NCBI RefSeq assembly: GCF_009362845.1
Contig: NZ_WHNW01000004.1
Location: 25,113 to 89,112 of the forward strand
Source: Ostreibacterium oceani
GTDB lineage: Bacteria > Pseudomonadota > Gammaproteobacteria > Cardiobacteriales > Ostreibacteriaceae
Direction: 5' to 3'
DNA length: 64,000 bases
Part shown: piece by piece, positions 35,818 to 44,410 of the stretch
How positions within the stretch are numbered: position 1 is the first letter of the stretch
How the letters are laid out: each line of letters opens with the position of its first letter
Program-made: the position numbers and the translations under genes
Notes under the pieces: generated by a model
Seen by the model: only the letters and a program-made list of their open reading frames with translations
Databases searched by the model: none
Told to the model about the DNA's origin: nothing

Positions 35818-36819
35818 TTATTTAGTCGCTTCTAAGTCTGCTTTTAGCTGTGTCAGTATAGCGTTGCCAGAGTCACCTGTCATTTCGACGAATTTGGCTT
35901 CGACTTCTGCAGCCGCATCTTTGAAGCATTGACGTTGTTCATCGCTTAGCACGGTGATGTTCATGTCGGGCTTGGCGGCTTTGATTTTCTCGAGTTCGGT
36001 GGTTTCTAGTGCTTTCTGGTACTCAACAATATAGTCAAATGCAGCAGCAGCGGCGTCTTGGACTAGCTGTTGATCGGCTTCAGATAGCTCACTGTAAAAA
36101 TCTTGGTTCGCCATAATCGCCGTGGTGAAGTTGCTATGACCTGTATAGGTAATGTGGTCTGTGACTTCATAAATTTTGGTTGAGTAAAGGTAGAAAGTCG
36201 GGTTTTCTTGACCTTGGATGATGTTGGTTTGTAGTCCGCCGTAGACTTCGCCCCAGGGTAGCGGTGTTGGTGTCGCACCAAATGATTTGTATGTCTCGAC
36301 GAGCAATGGGTTAGTCATTACGCGAAATTTCACACCGTCTAAATCACTACACGTATTGATGGCTTCTTTGGTCGTCATGGCGACTTCACCCTCGGGATAC
36401 ATTTTGAGTAACTCTAGCCCTTGATCGGCATAGAGTGTTTTGAAGTCTTCGTTGACGGCTTTGCTCTCTTTGAAAAAGCGTGCCAAATGGTCTTGATCAG
36501 CGGGTAAAATATAAGGAATAAAGAAAACCTGTGCTTCAGGGATTAACGCACCAGTAAATCCCGGTGATTGATTAACAAACTGTAAAATGCCCGCTTGTGC
36601 TTGTTCCATGATGTCAGCAGACTCGCCCAGTGTACCATAAGGAAATAGCTGGATGGTGTAATCTGAATTGGCCTCGATATGTTCTTTGAATTTGGTGGCA
36701 TATACGCCTTGTACTTCAGTGAGAGATTCTTCGAATGCATATTTCCATTGCTCGGCAGACGCAACGTGAGCGATAAATGCGCTGGCAATGAGTGGTGTGT
36801 ACAGGGCTTTTTTTATCAT
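35818..36819 (-). CDS. uehA: TRAP transporter ectoine-binding protein (DctP family)
   Basis: A 333-residue periplasmic binding protein. The ATG at 36819, behind AAGAGGAAA, opens a clean signal peptide (MIKKALYTPLIASAFIAHVASA, shortened here: cleavage after VASA) and mature start EQWKYAFE, as in TeaA/UehA. PTPLPWGEVYGGLQTNIIQGQENP is the DctP ligand-binding signature. It is the first gene of the nine-gene operon and is divergent from doeA. High-affinity uptake of ectoine and 5-hydroxyectoine is expected. Confidence 0.88.
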   Translation of the reverse strand: MIKKALYTPLIASAFIAHVASAEQWKYAFEESLTEVQGVYATKFKEHIEANSDYTIQLFPYGTLGESADIMEQAQAGILQFVNQSPGFTGALIPEAQVFFIPYILPADQDHLARFFKESKAVNEDFKTLYADQGLELLKMYPEGEVAMTTKEAINTCSDLDGVKFRVMTNPLLVETYKSFGATPTPLPWGEVYGGLQTNIIQGQENPTFYLYSTKIYEVTDHITYTGHSNFTTAIMANQDFYSELSEADQQLVQDAAAAAFDYIVEYQKALETTELEKIKAAKPDMNITVLSDEQRQCFKDAAAEVEAKFVEMTGDSGNAILTQLKADLEATK

Positions 36820-37009
36820 AAGATTTCCTCTTGATGGTTGGTTATTTTTCATTTAAGATATTGTATTAATTAATTTTATTTTTACTAATAAGCGCTAGGG
36901 TAATCAGTAAATTCTGAGTAGATTCTGCAATAAAAGCATTGGCTATAACTCCTATCACAAATTTTATCAGCCTACATTAACGAAAAAAAAAGCAGAAAGC
37001 AAATACTTT

Positions 37010-37019
37010 TTGTATACAT
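37010..37019. promoter_or_regulatory. Possible GntR operator site 1
   Basis: TTGTATACAT, a near-perfect palindrome around GTATAC (37012-37017), in the 363-bp divergent spacer between uehA and doeA. TTGTATACAA-like palindromes are typical of FadR/FCD GntR regulators, and one is encoded in the operon. Ligand and binding are inferred. Confidence 0.5.
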
Positions 37020-37071
37020 TTTTTGATTTTTTAACTATTATTTACCTAAATCCCAGCAACAATATTGTGAT

Positions 37072-37081
37072 TTGTATACCT
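37072..37081. promoter_or_regulatory. Possible GntR operator site 2
   Basis: TTGTATACCT, a second GTATAC-centred sequence (37074-37079), 62 bp from site 1, about six helical turns apart, so both could be bound on one face of the DNA. Confidence 0.45.
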
Positions 37082-37130
37082 CTTTGAGGGTGGCGGTGAA
37101 TTTGCTGGGCTTTGCGTGTGGTTTTTTAGT

Positions 37131-37160
37131 CCATTTTTACAGGTGCCATTTTTACAGGTG
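37131..37160. repeat. 15-bp tandem duplication upstream of doeA
   Basis: Two exact copies of CCATTTTTACAGGTG, followed by a partial third (CCATTT). It lies in the doeA leader, 23 bp before the start codon. Confidence 0.85.
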
Positions 37161-37182
37161 CCATTTCTTAAAGGTAATAGGC

Positions 37183-38364
37183 ATGAAAGAATCAAGACGA
37201 CGGTTTAGCCGTCAAGAATATGTCGACAGACAAACCAAAGTCCGTCAATCGATGCGCGAAAAAGGGGTTGACGTATTAATCGTTACCGACCCATCCAATA
37301 TGTGTTGGCTAACAGGGTATGATGCGTGGTCATTTTATGTACACCAGTGCTTGGTGATTGATGTCAATACGGCTTTGCTTTGGTACGGACGGATTATTGA
37401 CGCATCAGCGGCCCAGATGACCACTGATTTGCCCGCTACGGACATTATTCCTTATCCCGATGATTATGTGATGTCAACCGAGCGCCACCCGATGGATTAT
37501 CTTTGTGGCGTGTTGCGTGATCGTCAGCTAATAAATGGCGTGATTGGTGTGGAAATGGATAACTACTATTTTTCAGCCAAGGCCTATGAGGCGCTGCAAC
37601 AAGGACTGCCAAAGACGAAATTTGTTGACGCAACCGCATTGGTTAACTGGCAGCGCAGTGTTAAATCGACGGCTGAACTGACCTATATGCGTCAAGCAGG
37701 CGCGATTATCAAAAAGGTGTACGACCATATTCTCGAAAAAGCAGAGCCTGGTATGGCGAAAAATGCCCTAGTGGCTGAAATTTTGCACGCCAGTGTCTCA
37801 GGGACGGATGGGGTTGCTGGTGATTATGCGGCTATTGTACCGCTGATTGGCGCTGGCGAAGAGGCATCTGCCTGCCATCTGACATGGGATGATTCGTTGA
37901 TTGAAGGGGATACTGGTGTGTTTTTTGAGATAGCAGGCGTAGTGTCGCGATATCATTGTCCGTGCTCGCGCACCGTATACTTTGGGAAGCCACAAAAAAA
38001 ATACCGAGAAATTGAAGCCGTAATTAATGAAGCGATTGCAAATACATTGCCCGTGTTTGCACCAGGACGGACCTGCGGCGAAGTGGCGGCGACTTTTTTT
38101 GATACGCTAGAAAAACACGGATTTAATAAAGACAATCGCTGCGGTTATCCAATTGGGCTATCTTATCCGCCTGATTGGGGTGAGCGCACCATGAGCCTGC
38201 GACGCACTGACACGACAGTGCTGCAGGCTGGGATGACGTTTCATTTTATGCCAGGCATGTGGTTTGATGACTGGGGGTTTGAGACGACTGAAAGCTTGGT
38301 GGTGACCGAGCAAGGCGGCGAGTGTTTGTCTAGTGTGTATCGAGGAATGCTCGTTAAGCCGTAA
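37183..38364 (+). CDS. doeA: Ectoine hydrolase
   Basis: A 393-residue member of the M24 peptidase/creatinase fold that opens the ectoine ring to N-acetyl-L-2,4-diaminobutyrate (EutD/DoeA). I start at the ATG at 37183 (MKESRRRFSRQEYVDRQ) behind AAAGG; longer frames upstream run over the repeat and operator region. Typical stretches are SNMCWLTGYDAWSFYVHQ, HLTWDDSLIEGDTGVFFEIAG and MTFHFMPGMWFDDWGFETTES. First gene of a doeA-doeB unit divergent from the transporter operon. Cytoplasmic. Confidence 0.92.
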   Translation: MKESRRRFSRQEYVDRQTKVRQSMREKGVDVLIVTDPSNMCWLTGYDAWSFYVHQCLVIDVNTALLWYGRIIDASAAQMTTDLPATDIIPYPDDYVMSTERHPMDYLCGVLRDRQLINGVIGVEMDNYYFSAKAYEALQQGLPKTKFVDATALVNWQRSVKSTAELTYMRQAGAIIKKVYDHILEKAEPGMAKNALVAEILHASVSGTDGVAGDYAAIVPLIGAGEEASACHLTWDDSLIEGDTGVFFEIAGVVSRYHCPCSRTVYFGKPQKKYREIEAVINEAIANTLPVFAPGRTCGEVAATFFDTLEKHGFNKDNRCGYPIGLSYPPDWGERTMSLRRTDTTVLQAGMTFHFMPGMWFDDWGFETTESLVVTEQGGECLSSVYRGMLVKP

Positions 38365-38386
38365 GGTAGCGTGCTAAGTGCGAAAG

Positions 38387-38430
38387 GGTTAGGCGCTTAA
38401 AGGTTAGGCGCTTAAGGGTTAGGCGCTTAA
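38387..38430. repeat. 15-bp tandem repeat between doeA and doeB, 3 units
   Basis: Three copies of GGTTAGGCGCTTAA separated by single variable bases, directly after the doeA stop. Confidence 0.85.
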
Positions 38431-38463
38431 GTGGTTAGAATAATTAGAGAGAGACAGCTTAGT

Positions 38464-39474
38464 ATGATTGAAACATCCATTACCCCCACGATTGATTTTG
38501 AACAATCGGGTATTCAACATGGTTTTTTAAGGTTGCCCTATTCGCGAGATGACTCTGCTTGGGGCGCGGTGATGATACCGATTGCCCAAATAAAAAATGG
38601 CGAAGGCCCCACGGCGCTTGTGACTGGCGGCAATCATGGCGATGAATACGAAGGTCAGATTGCGTTGCTAGATTTTGTCAATACGTGTCAGCTAGATGAT
38701 ATTCAGGGAACGGTTATCGTTGTGCCTGCCATGAATTATCCTGCGGCGCAAGTGGGTAGCCGTGTCTCGCCGATTGATAAAGGCAATTTGAATCGTTCCT
38801 TTCCAGGAAACCCCATTGGCAGCGTAACCGAAAAGATTGCAGATTATTTTACACGCTATTTAGTGCCACGCGCTGATTATGTCTTGGATATGCATTCAGG
38901 CGGCAAGACGCTGGATTTTATCCCGTTTGCGGCGTGTCATTATCTGGCCGACAAAGCGCAAGAAGCACGCTGTGAAGCCGCAATGCAAGCCTTTGGCGCA
39001 CCCTACGAAGTCAAGATGCTAGAGATTGATGCGACCTCCCTCTATGACACGGCGGTCGAAGAACAAGGCAAGACTTTTGTAACAACCGAGCTGGGTGGCG
39101 CGGGCACAACGACACCAGAGACAGTCGCGATTGCTAAACGTGGCGTGGCTAACTTTTTGCGTCATGCAGGGATTTTACAGACGCTTGCTGAAGAAGAGCA
39201 ACAAGCACCAGCCATTCGGATTGATATGCCTGATAATCGTTCGTATGTGTTTGCAGAGCACGAAGGCATTTTGGAGCCTTGCGTTGGGCTAGGGGATTAT
39301 GTAGAGCAAGGGCAGTTAGTCGCCAAGGTTCACATCGGGCATCGTACAGCGGTGCTACCATTTGAGTATTATGCGCCGCGTGACGGGATTGTGATAACAC
39401 GTAATTTTTCGTCTAAACTCAAAATGGGGGACTGCTTGCTGGTGATTGGTGAGATTGTTGGTACTTCATCATAA
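38464..39474 (+). CDS. doeB: N-alpha-acetyl-L-2,4-diaminobutyric acid deacetylase
   Basis: A 336-residue zinc hydrolase of the succinylglutamate desuccinylase/aspartoacylase family. Zinc ligands are in GGNHGDEYEGQ (His, Glu) and DMHSGGKTLDF (His); NLNRSFPGNP and TTELGGAG are further family marks. It deacetylates the DoeA product to L-2,4-diaminobutyrate, the substrate of the DoeD-like transaminase at 24 kb. The start is the ATG at 38464 behind GAGAGAGA. Operon with doeA. Confidence 0.92.
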   Translation: MIETSITPTIDFEQSGIQHGFLRLPYSRDDSAWGAVMIPIAQIKNGEGPTALVTGGNHGDEYEGQIALLDFVNTCQLDDIQGTVIVVPAMNYPAAQVGSRVSPIDKGNLNRSFPGNPIGSVTEKIADYFTRYLVPRADYVLDMHSGGKTLDFIPFAACHYLADKAQEARCEAAMQAFGAPYEVKMLEIDATSLYDTAVEEQGKTFVTTELGGAGTTTPETVAIAKRGVANFLRHAGILQTLAEEEQQAPAIRIDMPDNRSYVFAEHEGILEPCVGLGDYVEQGQLVAKVHIGHRTAVLPFEYYAPRDGIVITRNFSSKLKMGDCLLVIGEIVGTSS

Positions 39475-39767
39475 ACGGCGTGACTAAATTGTGCCGCCAG
39501 CTAGCGCGTCGCTCAGAAAGCTGACCTAAAGCGAATTATTTACAGCCGTTGACTGAGACGTTAAATCGCATTCATGTTGACGGTTTTGCTGTCGTTTACA
39601 GGATAAAAAGTTTATAATGCCCCTTGTTTAATCGCCAGTCAATGAGTGCGGGATGATTGCCGTAACGTGTGATTCCGTCAAGTGCATTCCTCAAGTGCAT
39701 CCCGTAAAGCCTGAGAGTAGGTTGAGTTGAATAGGCTGAACGTGTATAAACAAGATATGGGCATCGT

Positions 39768-40520
39768 ATGACTATAATGAAAACGCTGAAACGCTGGTGG
39801 CATCAGCTGTCCTCGCCGCATTATTTTAATAAAATAGCGGCGATTTGTGCGCCTGTTTTTTGGATGGCGGCACTGCTGTTGTTGGTGTTGGGGTTTGTTT
39901 GGGGGCTTTTTTTTGCACCGCCTGATTACCAGCAAAAAGATGCATTTCGTATTATCTATGTCCATGTGCCCAGTGCGTTTTTGTCGATGGCGGTTTACGT
40001 CTCGATGGCAGTGGCTGGGTTGATTTATTATGTGTGGCATATCAAACTAGCGGCGTACTATAATCGTGGCATGGTGTTGCTGGGTGCATTGTTTACCGTG
40101 CTGGCATTATTTACTGGCGCCGTCTGGGGCAAGCCAATGTGGGGGACGTACTGGTCATGGCGCGATCCACGCCTGTTGGCAGAACTGCTTTTGTTATTTT
40201 TGTATTTGGGTTATTGGTCGCTGACGATTACGATTGAGCGCAAAGCCTTTGCTGACAAAATGGGGGCGATTTTGTTGGTCGTTGGTGTGATAAATATCCC
40301 TATTATCCACTACAGTGTCGTTTGGTGGAACTCGCTACATCAGGGCGCCACGATTATGAAGCTAGGTAAGCCGTCAATTGATGCGAGCATGTTGTGGCCG
40401 TTACTTATTTGTTTGCTGGGTTTTTTATGCTTTACCATTGCCTATGGCTTTGCGGCGACGCGTTATCAAATGATTGCCGCGAACAATGAAAAGCGTTGGC
40501 TGGAGCGTCTCTACTCATGA
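39768..40520 (+). CDS. ccmC: Heme exporter protein C
   Basis: A 250-residue membrane protein with six helices that presents heme to CcmE in cytochrome c maturation. The tryptophan-rich WWD segment is VWGKPMWGTYWSWRDPRL, flanked by the heme-binding His in YVHVPSAF and in HYSVVWWNSLH. First gene of ccmCDEFGHI-ccmAB; a TATAAT at 39613-39618 may belong to the operon promoter, but a matching -35 is not clear. Confidence 0.95.
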   Translation: MTIMKTLKRWWHQLSSPHYFNKIAAICAPVFWMAALLLLVLGFVWGLFFAPPDYQQKDAFRIIYVHVPSAFLSMAVYVSMAVAGLIYYVWHIKLAAYYNRGMVLLGALFTVLALFTGAVWGKPMWGTYWSWRDPRLLAELLLLFLYLGYWSLTITIERKAFADKMGAILLVVGVINIPIIHYSVVWWNSLHQGATIMKLGKPSIDASMLWPLLICLLGFLCFTIAYGFAATRYQMIAANNEKRWLERLYS

Positions 40521-40762
40521 GTAATAACAATATGTTACAAGATTTTTTGCAAGTTTTGCATATGAGTGGCTATGCGGTGTTTGTATGGTCTGCTTTTGCC
40601 ATGACGATGGCGGTGTTGATCGGCGTGTATTGTTATGTGAGTAGCCGCTTAAAAGCGGCACTAAAACAGCAAGAAGAAATGAATCAAGCAATAAAATCAC
40701 AGAAATCAGCGCAGCAATTGTCGCCATCGCCCTCCGAAAAAATCAATGGCGGTGTAGGATGA
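40517..40762 (+). CDS. ccmD: Heme exporter protein D
   Basis: An 81-residue protein with one membrane helix (GYAVFVWSAFAMTMAVLIGVY) and a charged cytoplasmic tail, which stabilises the CcmABCD-CcmE release complex. The ATG at 40517 overlaps the ccmC stop (ATGA); earlier in-frame codons are inside ccmC. Confidence 0.9.
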   Translation: MSNNNMLQDFLQVLHMSGYAVFVWSAFAMTMAVLIGVYCYVSSRLKAALKQQEEMNQAIKSQKSAQQLSPSPSEKINGGVG

Positions 40763-41277
40763 AACCGGCACGTAAACGACGTTTAATCACCCTAATAGCG
40801 GTGCTAGTCGGTGTTAGTAGTGCATTGTCACTATTGTTGGTTGCTAAGGGGTCTAATTTGAACCATTATATGGAAATATCCGAAGTGCATGCAGGCAACG
40901 CACCAATCGGTAAGACGATTAGCATTGGTGGATTGGTTGAAGCAGGTTCAATTGAACGCACAGCGGGTTCGCTTCAAGTAGTGTTTAGTGTGACCGATAC
41001 CAAAAAAAATATTACCGTTCACTACGAAGGTATCTTGCCTGATTTGTTTCGCGAGGGGCAAGGTGTGCTAGCACGTGGAAAACTAATCGATAAACAGACC
41101 TTTGTGGCGCACAATATCTTGGCAAAGCACGACGAAAACTACCTCCCCAAAGAAGTCAAAGCCGAACTTGAAAAGCAAGGGTATTTTCAGCAGGCAACAC
41201 CAACATTATCTGGCGATGATTCGTCATTGCGTGGCGCAGATAATACGGGTTATGGCGGTACGGGTTATGGCGATTAA
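40759..41277 (+). CDS. ccmE: Cytochrome c maturation heme chaperone CcmE
   Basis: A 172-residue periplasmic heme chaperone anchored by an N-terminal helix (LITLIAVLVGVSSALSLLLV). The covalent heme-binding His with its downstream Tyr is in FVAHNILAKHDENYLP (HxxxY). It carries heme from CcmC to CcmF. A Gly/Tyr-rich tail (NTGYGGTGYGD) ends the protein. ATGA overlap with ccmD. Confidence 0.95.
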   Translation: MKPARKRRLITLIAVLVGVSSALSLLLVAKGSNLNHYMEISEVHAGNAPIGKTISIGGLVEAGSIERTAGSLQVVFSVTDTKKNITVHYEGILPDLFREGQGVLARGKLIDKQTFVAHNILAKHDENYLPKEVKAELEKQGYFQQATPTLSGDDSSLRGADNTGYGGTGYGD

Positions 41278-41292
41278 TCATAGGGTAAATCA

Positions 41293-43257
41293 ATGATTTT
41301 TTCTATTATAGAATTAGGACATTATGCGTTAATATTAGCGCTCGTCATGATGTTTTTACAAACCTTGCTGGGTTTTTTTGGTGCTTATGCCAAAGAGCTC
41401 AACAGCATCGCTTACAGTGTTCGCGCGGTAAAAGTAGGGTTTTATTTAACGACAGTATCGCTGGTGGCACTGGCCGTTGGTTTTTTGCAGAATGATTTCA
41501 GTGTCAAATATATTGCCTCTAACTCGAATGCCTATCTACCGTGGTATTATAAAGTGTCGGCGGTGTGGTCTAATCATGAAGGCTCATTATTGCTATGGGC
41601 GTGGATTTTGGCGCTGTGGAATTATCTTGTCGCTGTCAAGGCGACGCATTTGCCCCCCAGTTTTCGCGGCAAAGTTTTTGGCGTATTAGGTGTGATTAGC
41701 GCTGGATTTTTTTCTTTTCTTATTCTGACATCAAATCCGTTTGAACGATTACTGCCAGGCACGGCTGTTGGCGGATTCCCCTTGATTGGAGAAGACTTAA
41801 ACCCGCTGTTGCATGACATTGGCCTGATTTTGCATCCGCCGCTGTTATATGTCGGTTATGTCGGGTTTTCGGTGTCGTTTGCGTTTATTGTTGCCGCTTT
41901 GTTAGAAGGTCGCTTGGATACGGCTTGGGCACGGTGGTGTCGGCCTTGGACGATGATGGCATGGTCATTTTTGACACTAGGTATTGCGTTGGGTAGTTGG
42001 TGGGCTTACTATGAATTGGGCTGGGGCGGTTGGTGGTTTTGGGATCCAGTAGAAAACGCCTCATTGATGCCGTGGCTTGCAGGGACGGCATTGATTCATT
42101 GCTTGGCAGCGACTGAAAAGCGCGATGTGTTTAAGATTTGGACGGCTTTTTTGGCGATTTCGACATTTTCTTTATCGCTGATTGGTACATTTTTAGTGCG
42201 CTCAGGCGTGCTCACTTCGGTACATGCCTTCGCCAACGACCCAACACGCGGTATTTATATCCTAGCATTGCTGGTGTTGATTTCAGGTAGTGCGTTTTTA
42301 CTGTTGATTTTGCGCGCGCATCGGTTGCATGGTACGGGTCGATTTGAGTGGGTTTCACGAGAAATGGGGCTGTTGTTAAATAATCTGTTGCTGTGTGCGG
42401 CGTGTCTGATCGTCTTTATTGGTACGTTGGCGCCGCTGTTTTATGATGTGCTGGATTGGGGGCAAATTTCCGTCGGGCCTGCGTATTTCAACCAGATGAT
42501 GCTTTATGTATTCGTTATTACTCTTGTTTTTTTAATGTTTGCGCCGTATTTGCACTGGAAACGTAATCGGCTTGCGCGATTTGTCCCGATGCTATTGATT
42601 GCCGCGGTATTTTCTTTGGGCTTGTCAGCCTTGATTAATGCGCCGTTTGCCTCGTTTAGTTGGTTGGCGTTTGCATTGACCGCGCTAACCCTAACGGCGG
42701 TTTTGTCGACTGGCTGGGATGCCTATCAGCAATCCTATCGAACCAAGACGGGCTGGCGATTACCGAGTAAAGGCTATTTAGCCATGCTAACCGGGCATTT
42801 GGGGTTTTTGGTCATGTCATTAGGTATTATTTTGGTGTCAAGCTATGCCGTGGAAATTGACCGTTATGTACGCTCAGGAGAGACGGTCGAGGTTGGCGAT
42901 TATAATTTTGAAATGAAGGGCTTAAGCAATCACGAAAACAAAATTTATTCGGCTTCGCGGATTGATTTTTTGGTGCGTGATGCAGAAAATAACGTGGTAG
43001 GTATTATGTCGCCTGAAAAACGCCAATACGAAGTTTCGCAAATGCCAACCGCTGAATCAGCACTGCGAGCGAGTTTGACCGAGGATATTTATGTTGCCTT
43101 GGGCGAACCCCAAGATGCAGGGGCTTGGTCGGTGCGATTTCAAATTAAACCCTATATTCGTTGGGTATGGTTGGGGGCATTGATTATGTCACTGGCAACT
43201 GTATTTGTGCTCCGTGATCGACGCTATCGACTAAAACAATCTCAGGCAGTGTCATGA
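41293..43257 (+). CDS. ccmF: Cytochrome c heme lyase subunit CcmF
   Basis: A 654-residue polytopic membrane protein. The WWD heme-handling motif is GSWWAYYELGWGGWWFWDPVENASL (shown in part: WGGWWFWDPVEN), with conserved periplasmic His in SNHEGSLLLW and LLHDIGLILHPPLLY. It attaches heme to apocytochrome c with CcmH and CcmI. A 15-bp duplication (GTCATGAGGCAAGAT twice) follows its stop codon. Confidence 0.95.
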   Translation: MIFSIIELGHYALILALVMMFLQTLLGFFGAYAKELNSIAYSVRAVKVGFYLTTVSLVALAVGFLQNDFSVKYIASNSNAYLPWYYKVSAVWSNHEGSLLLWAWILALWNYLVAVKATHLPPSFRGKVFGVLGVISAGFFSFLILTSNPFERLLPGTAVGGFPLIGEDLNPLLHDIGLILHPPLLYVGYVGFSVSFAFIVAALLEGRLDTAWARWCRPWTMMAWSFLTLGIALGSWWAYYELGWGGWWFWDPVENASLMPWLAGTALIHCLAATEKRDVFKIWTAFLAISTFSLSLIGTFLVRSGVLTSVHAFANDPTRGIYILALLVLISGSAFLLLILRAHRLHGTGRFEWVSREMGLLLNNLLLCAACLIVFIGTLAPLFYDVLDWGQISVGPAYFNQMMLYVFVITLVFLMFAPYLHWKRNRLARFVPMLLIAAVFSLGLSALINAPFASFSWLAFALTALTLTAVLSTGWDAYQQSYRTKTGWRLPSKGYLAMLTGHLGFLVMSLGIILVSSYAVEIDRYVRSGETVEVGDYNFEMKGLSNHENKIYSASRIDFLVRDAENNVVGIMSPEKRQYEVSQMPTAESALRASLTEDIYVALGEPQDAGAWSVRFQIKPYIRWVWLGALIMSLATVFVLRDRRYRLKQSQAVS

Positions 43258-43301
43258 GGCAAGATGTCATGAGGCAAGATATCAATGAGGCATGAAATTC
43301 G

Positions 43302-43868
43302 ATGAAAAATAACGCGATAGACACAGGCATCAGTCGGACGCAGTGGATTAGTCTGGGTGTGTTTTTGCTTGCTATTGCGGTAGTGACGGTCGTTTTTTTC
43401 CGAGGATTGGGGCGAGACCCGCAAGCACTAGACTTAATGACAGCAGGCAAGCCCATCCCCGACTTTTCCTTGCCCAATTTGCTGGCAGAGAGCCACCTGT
43501 CTCGAGCCGATTTAACGACGGATCAGGGGTTTTATTTGATGAATTTTTGGGGTTCTTGGTGTCCTGCGTGTTACGACGAGCACACGTTTTTAATGGCGCT
43601 AGGCAAAAAACATGCCCTGTACGGTGTGAATTGGAAAGATGACAAAGCCGATGCGTTAGCGTTTTTGCAAAATTTAGGCAATCCATTTAAGCAAATTATT
43701 GTTGATAAACATAGCGAGCTGGCTATTAATATGGGTGTTTACGGTGCGCCTGAGACATTTTTAATTACAGCAGATGGCGTGATTATTCACCGCTATGCGG
43801 GGCCGCTAGATGACGCATTGTGGCAATCAGAATTTGTGCCAATCATTAACCAACTTGAAACCAACTAA
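43302..43868 (+). CDS. ccmG: Thiol:disulfide interchange protein CcmG/DsbE
   Basis: A 188-residue periplasmic thioredoxin-like protein held by an N-terminal helix (WISLGVFLLAIAVVTVVFF). The active site is NFWGSWCPACYDEH, with the cis-Pro in YGAPETFLI. It reduces the apocytochrome CXXCH or CcmH disulfide before heme attachment. Confidence 0.95.
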   Translation: MKNNAIDTGISRTQWISLGVFLLAIAVVTVVFFRGLGRDPQALDLMTAGKPIPDFSLPNLLAESHLSRADLTTDQGFYLMNFWGSWCPACYDEHTFLMALGKKHALYGVNWKDDKADALAFLQNLGNPFKQIIVDKHSELAINMGVYGAPETFLITADGVIIHRYAGPLDDALWQSEFVPIINQLETN

Positions 43869-43873
43869 CGCCG

Positions 43874-44410
43874 ATGTCTTTATTAAATCACTACCGCTGG
43901 CTTTATCGTGTGATGACACTGATGGTTGCCGTGCTTGGCGCTTGGGCTACGGCAAGCTTTAATGTCTATAGTTTTGAAGAACGCGCACAAGAACAACAGT
44001 TTCAGAAAATCATCAAAGACCTACGTTGTCCTAAGTGCCAAAACAACAATCTGCACGATTCGAATGCACCGCTTGCGGTGGATATCAAGGATTATGTGTA
44101 TGATTCGTTGCAAACGGGGCAGGGCGAGGCGCAAATCGTTGAATTTTTGGTGGATAAATACGGTGAATTCATTATTTATTCACCGCAGCGCCCTGTGTTA
44201 TGGTTGTTGCCTTGGGTAGTTGCTGGCGGTTTATTTTTATGGGCGTTGATTAACATCTCATACAAAAGAAATCAGCAACGCAAACGGCAAGCGGATGCCG
44301 CATCAGCCAGTATGCGAGAAATTATTGCCGATTATGAGCACGAACACGAGCCCGAACACGAGCCCGAACACGAGCGCGAACGCGAGCAATCATCCAAGAG
44401 GCAACCATGA
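43874..44410 (+). CDS. ccmH: Cytochrome c maturation protein CcmH (CcmL type) with repetitive tail
   Basis: A 178-residue protein: N-terminal helix, periplasmic three-helix domain with the LRCPKCQNNNL redox motif, YGEFIIYSP, and a second helix (VLWLLPWVVAGGLFLWALI). It handles the apocytochrome thiols with CcmG. The C-terminal tail ends in EHEP repeats from 12-bp units (44342-44389), placed in the cytoplasm. It overlaps ccmI by ATGA. Confidence 0.93.
   Translation: MSLLNHYRWLYRVMTLMVAVLGAWATASFNVYSFEERAQEQQFQKIIKDLRCPKCQNNNLHDSNAPLAVDIKDYVYDSLQTGQGEAQIVEFLVDKYGEFIIYSPQRPVLWLLPWVVAGGLFLWALINISYKRNQQRKRQADAASASMREIIADYEHEHEPEHEPEHEREREQSSKRQP
44342..44389. repeat. 12-bp tandem repeat in the ccmH tail, 4 units
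   Basis: Units GAACACGAGCCC twice, then GAACACGAGCGC and GAACGCGAGCAA, encoding Glu-His-Glu-Pro-like repeats in frame. Confidence 0.9.

Noticed and set aside
37072-37182. N-terminal extension of doeA from a TTG at 37072
   Set aside because: It would translate through an operator-like palindrome and a 15-bp duplication, and a good ribosome site lies before the ATG at 37183.
39590-39618. Full sigma-70 promoter for the ccm operon
   Set aside because: A TATAAT is present, but no -35 at 16-18 bp fits, so it is mentioned only as a possible -10.
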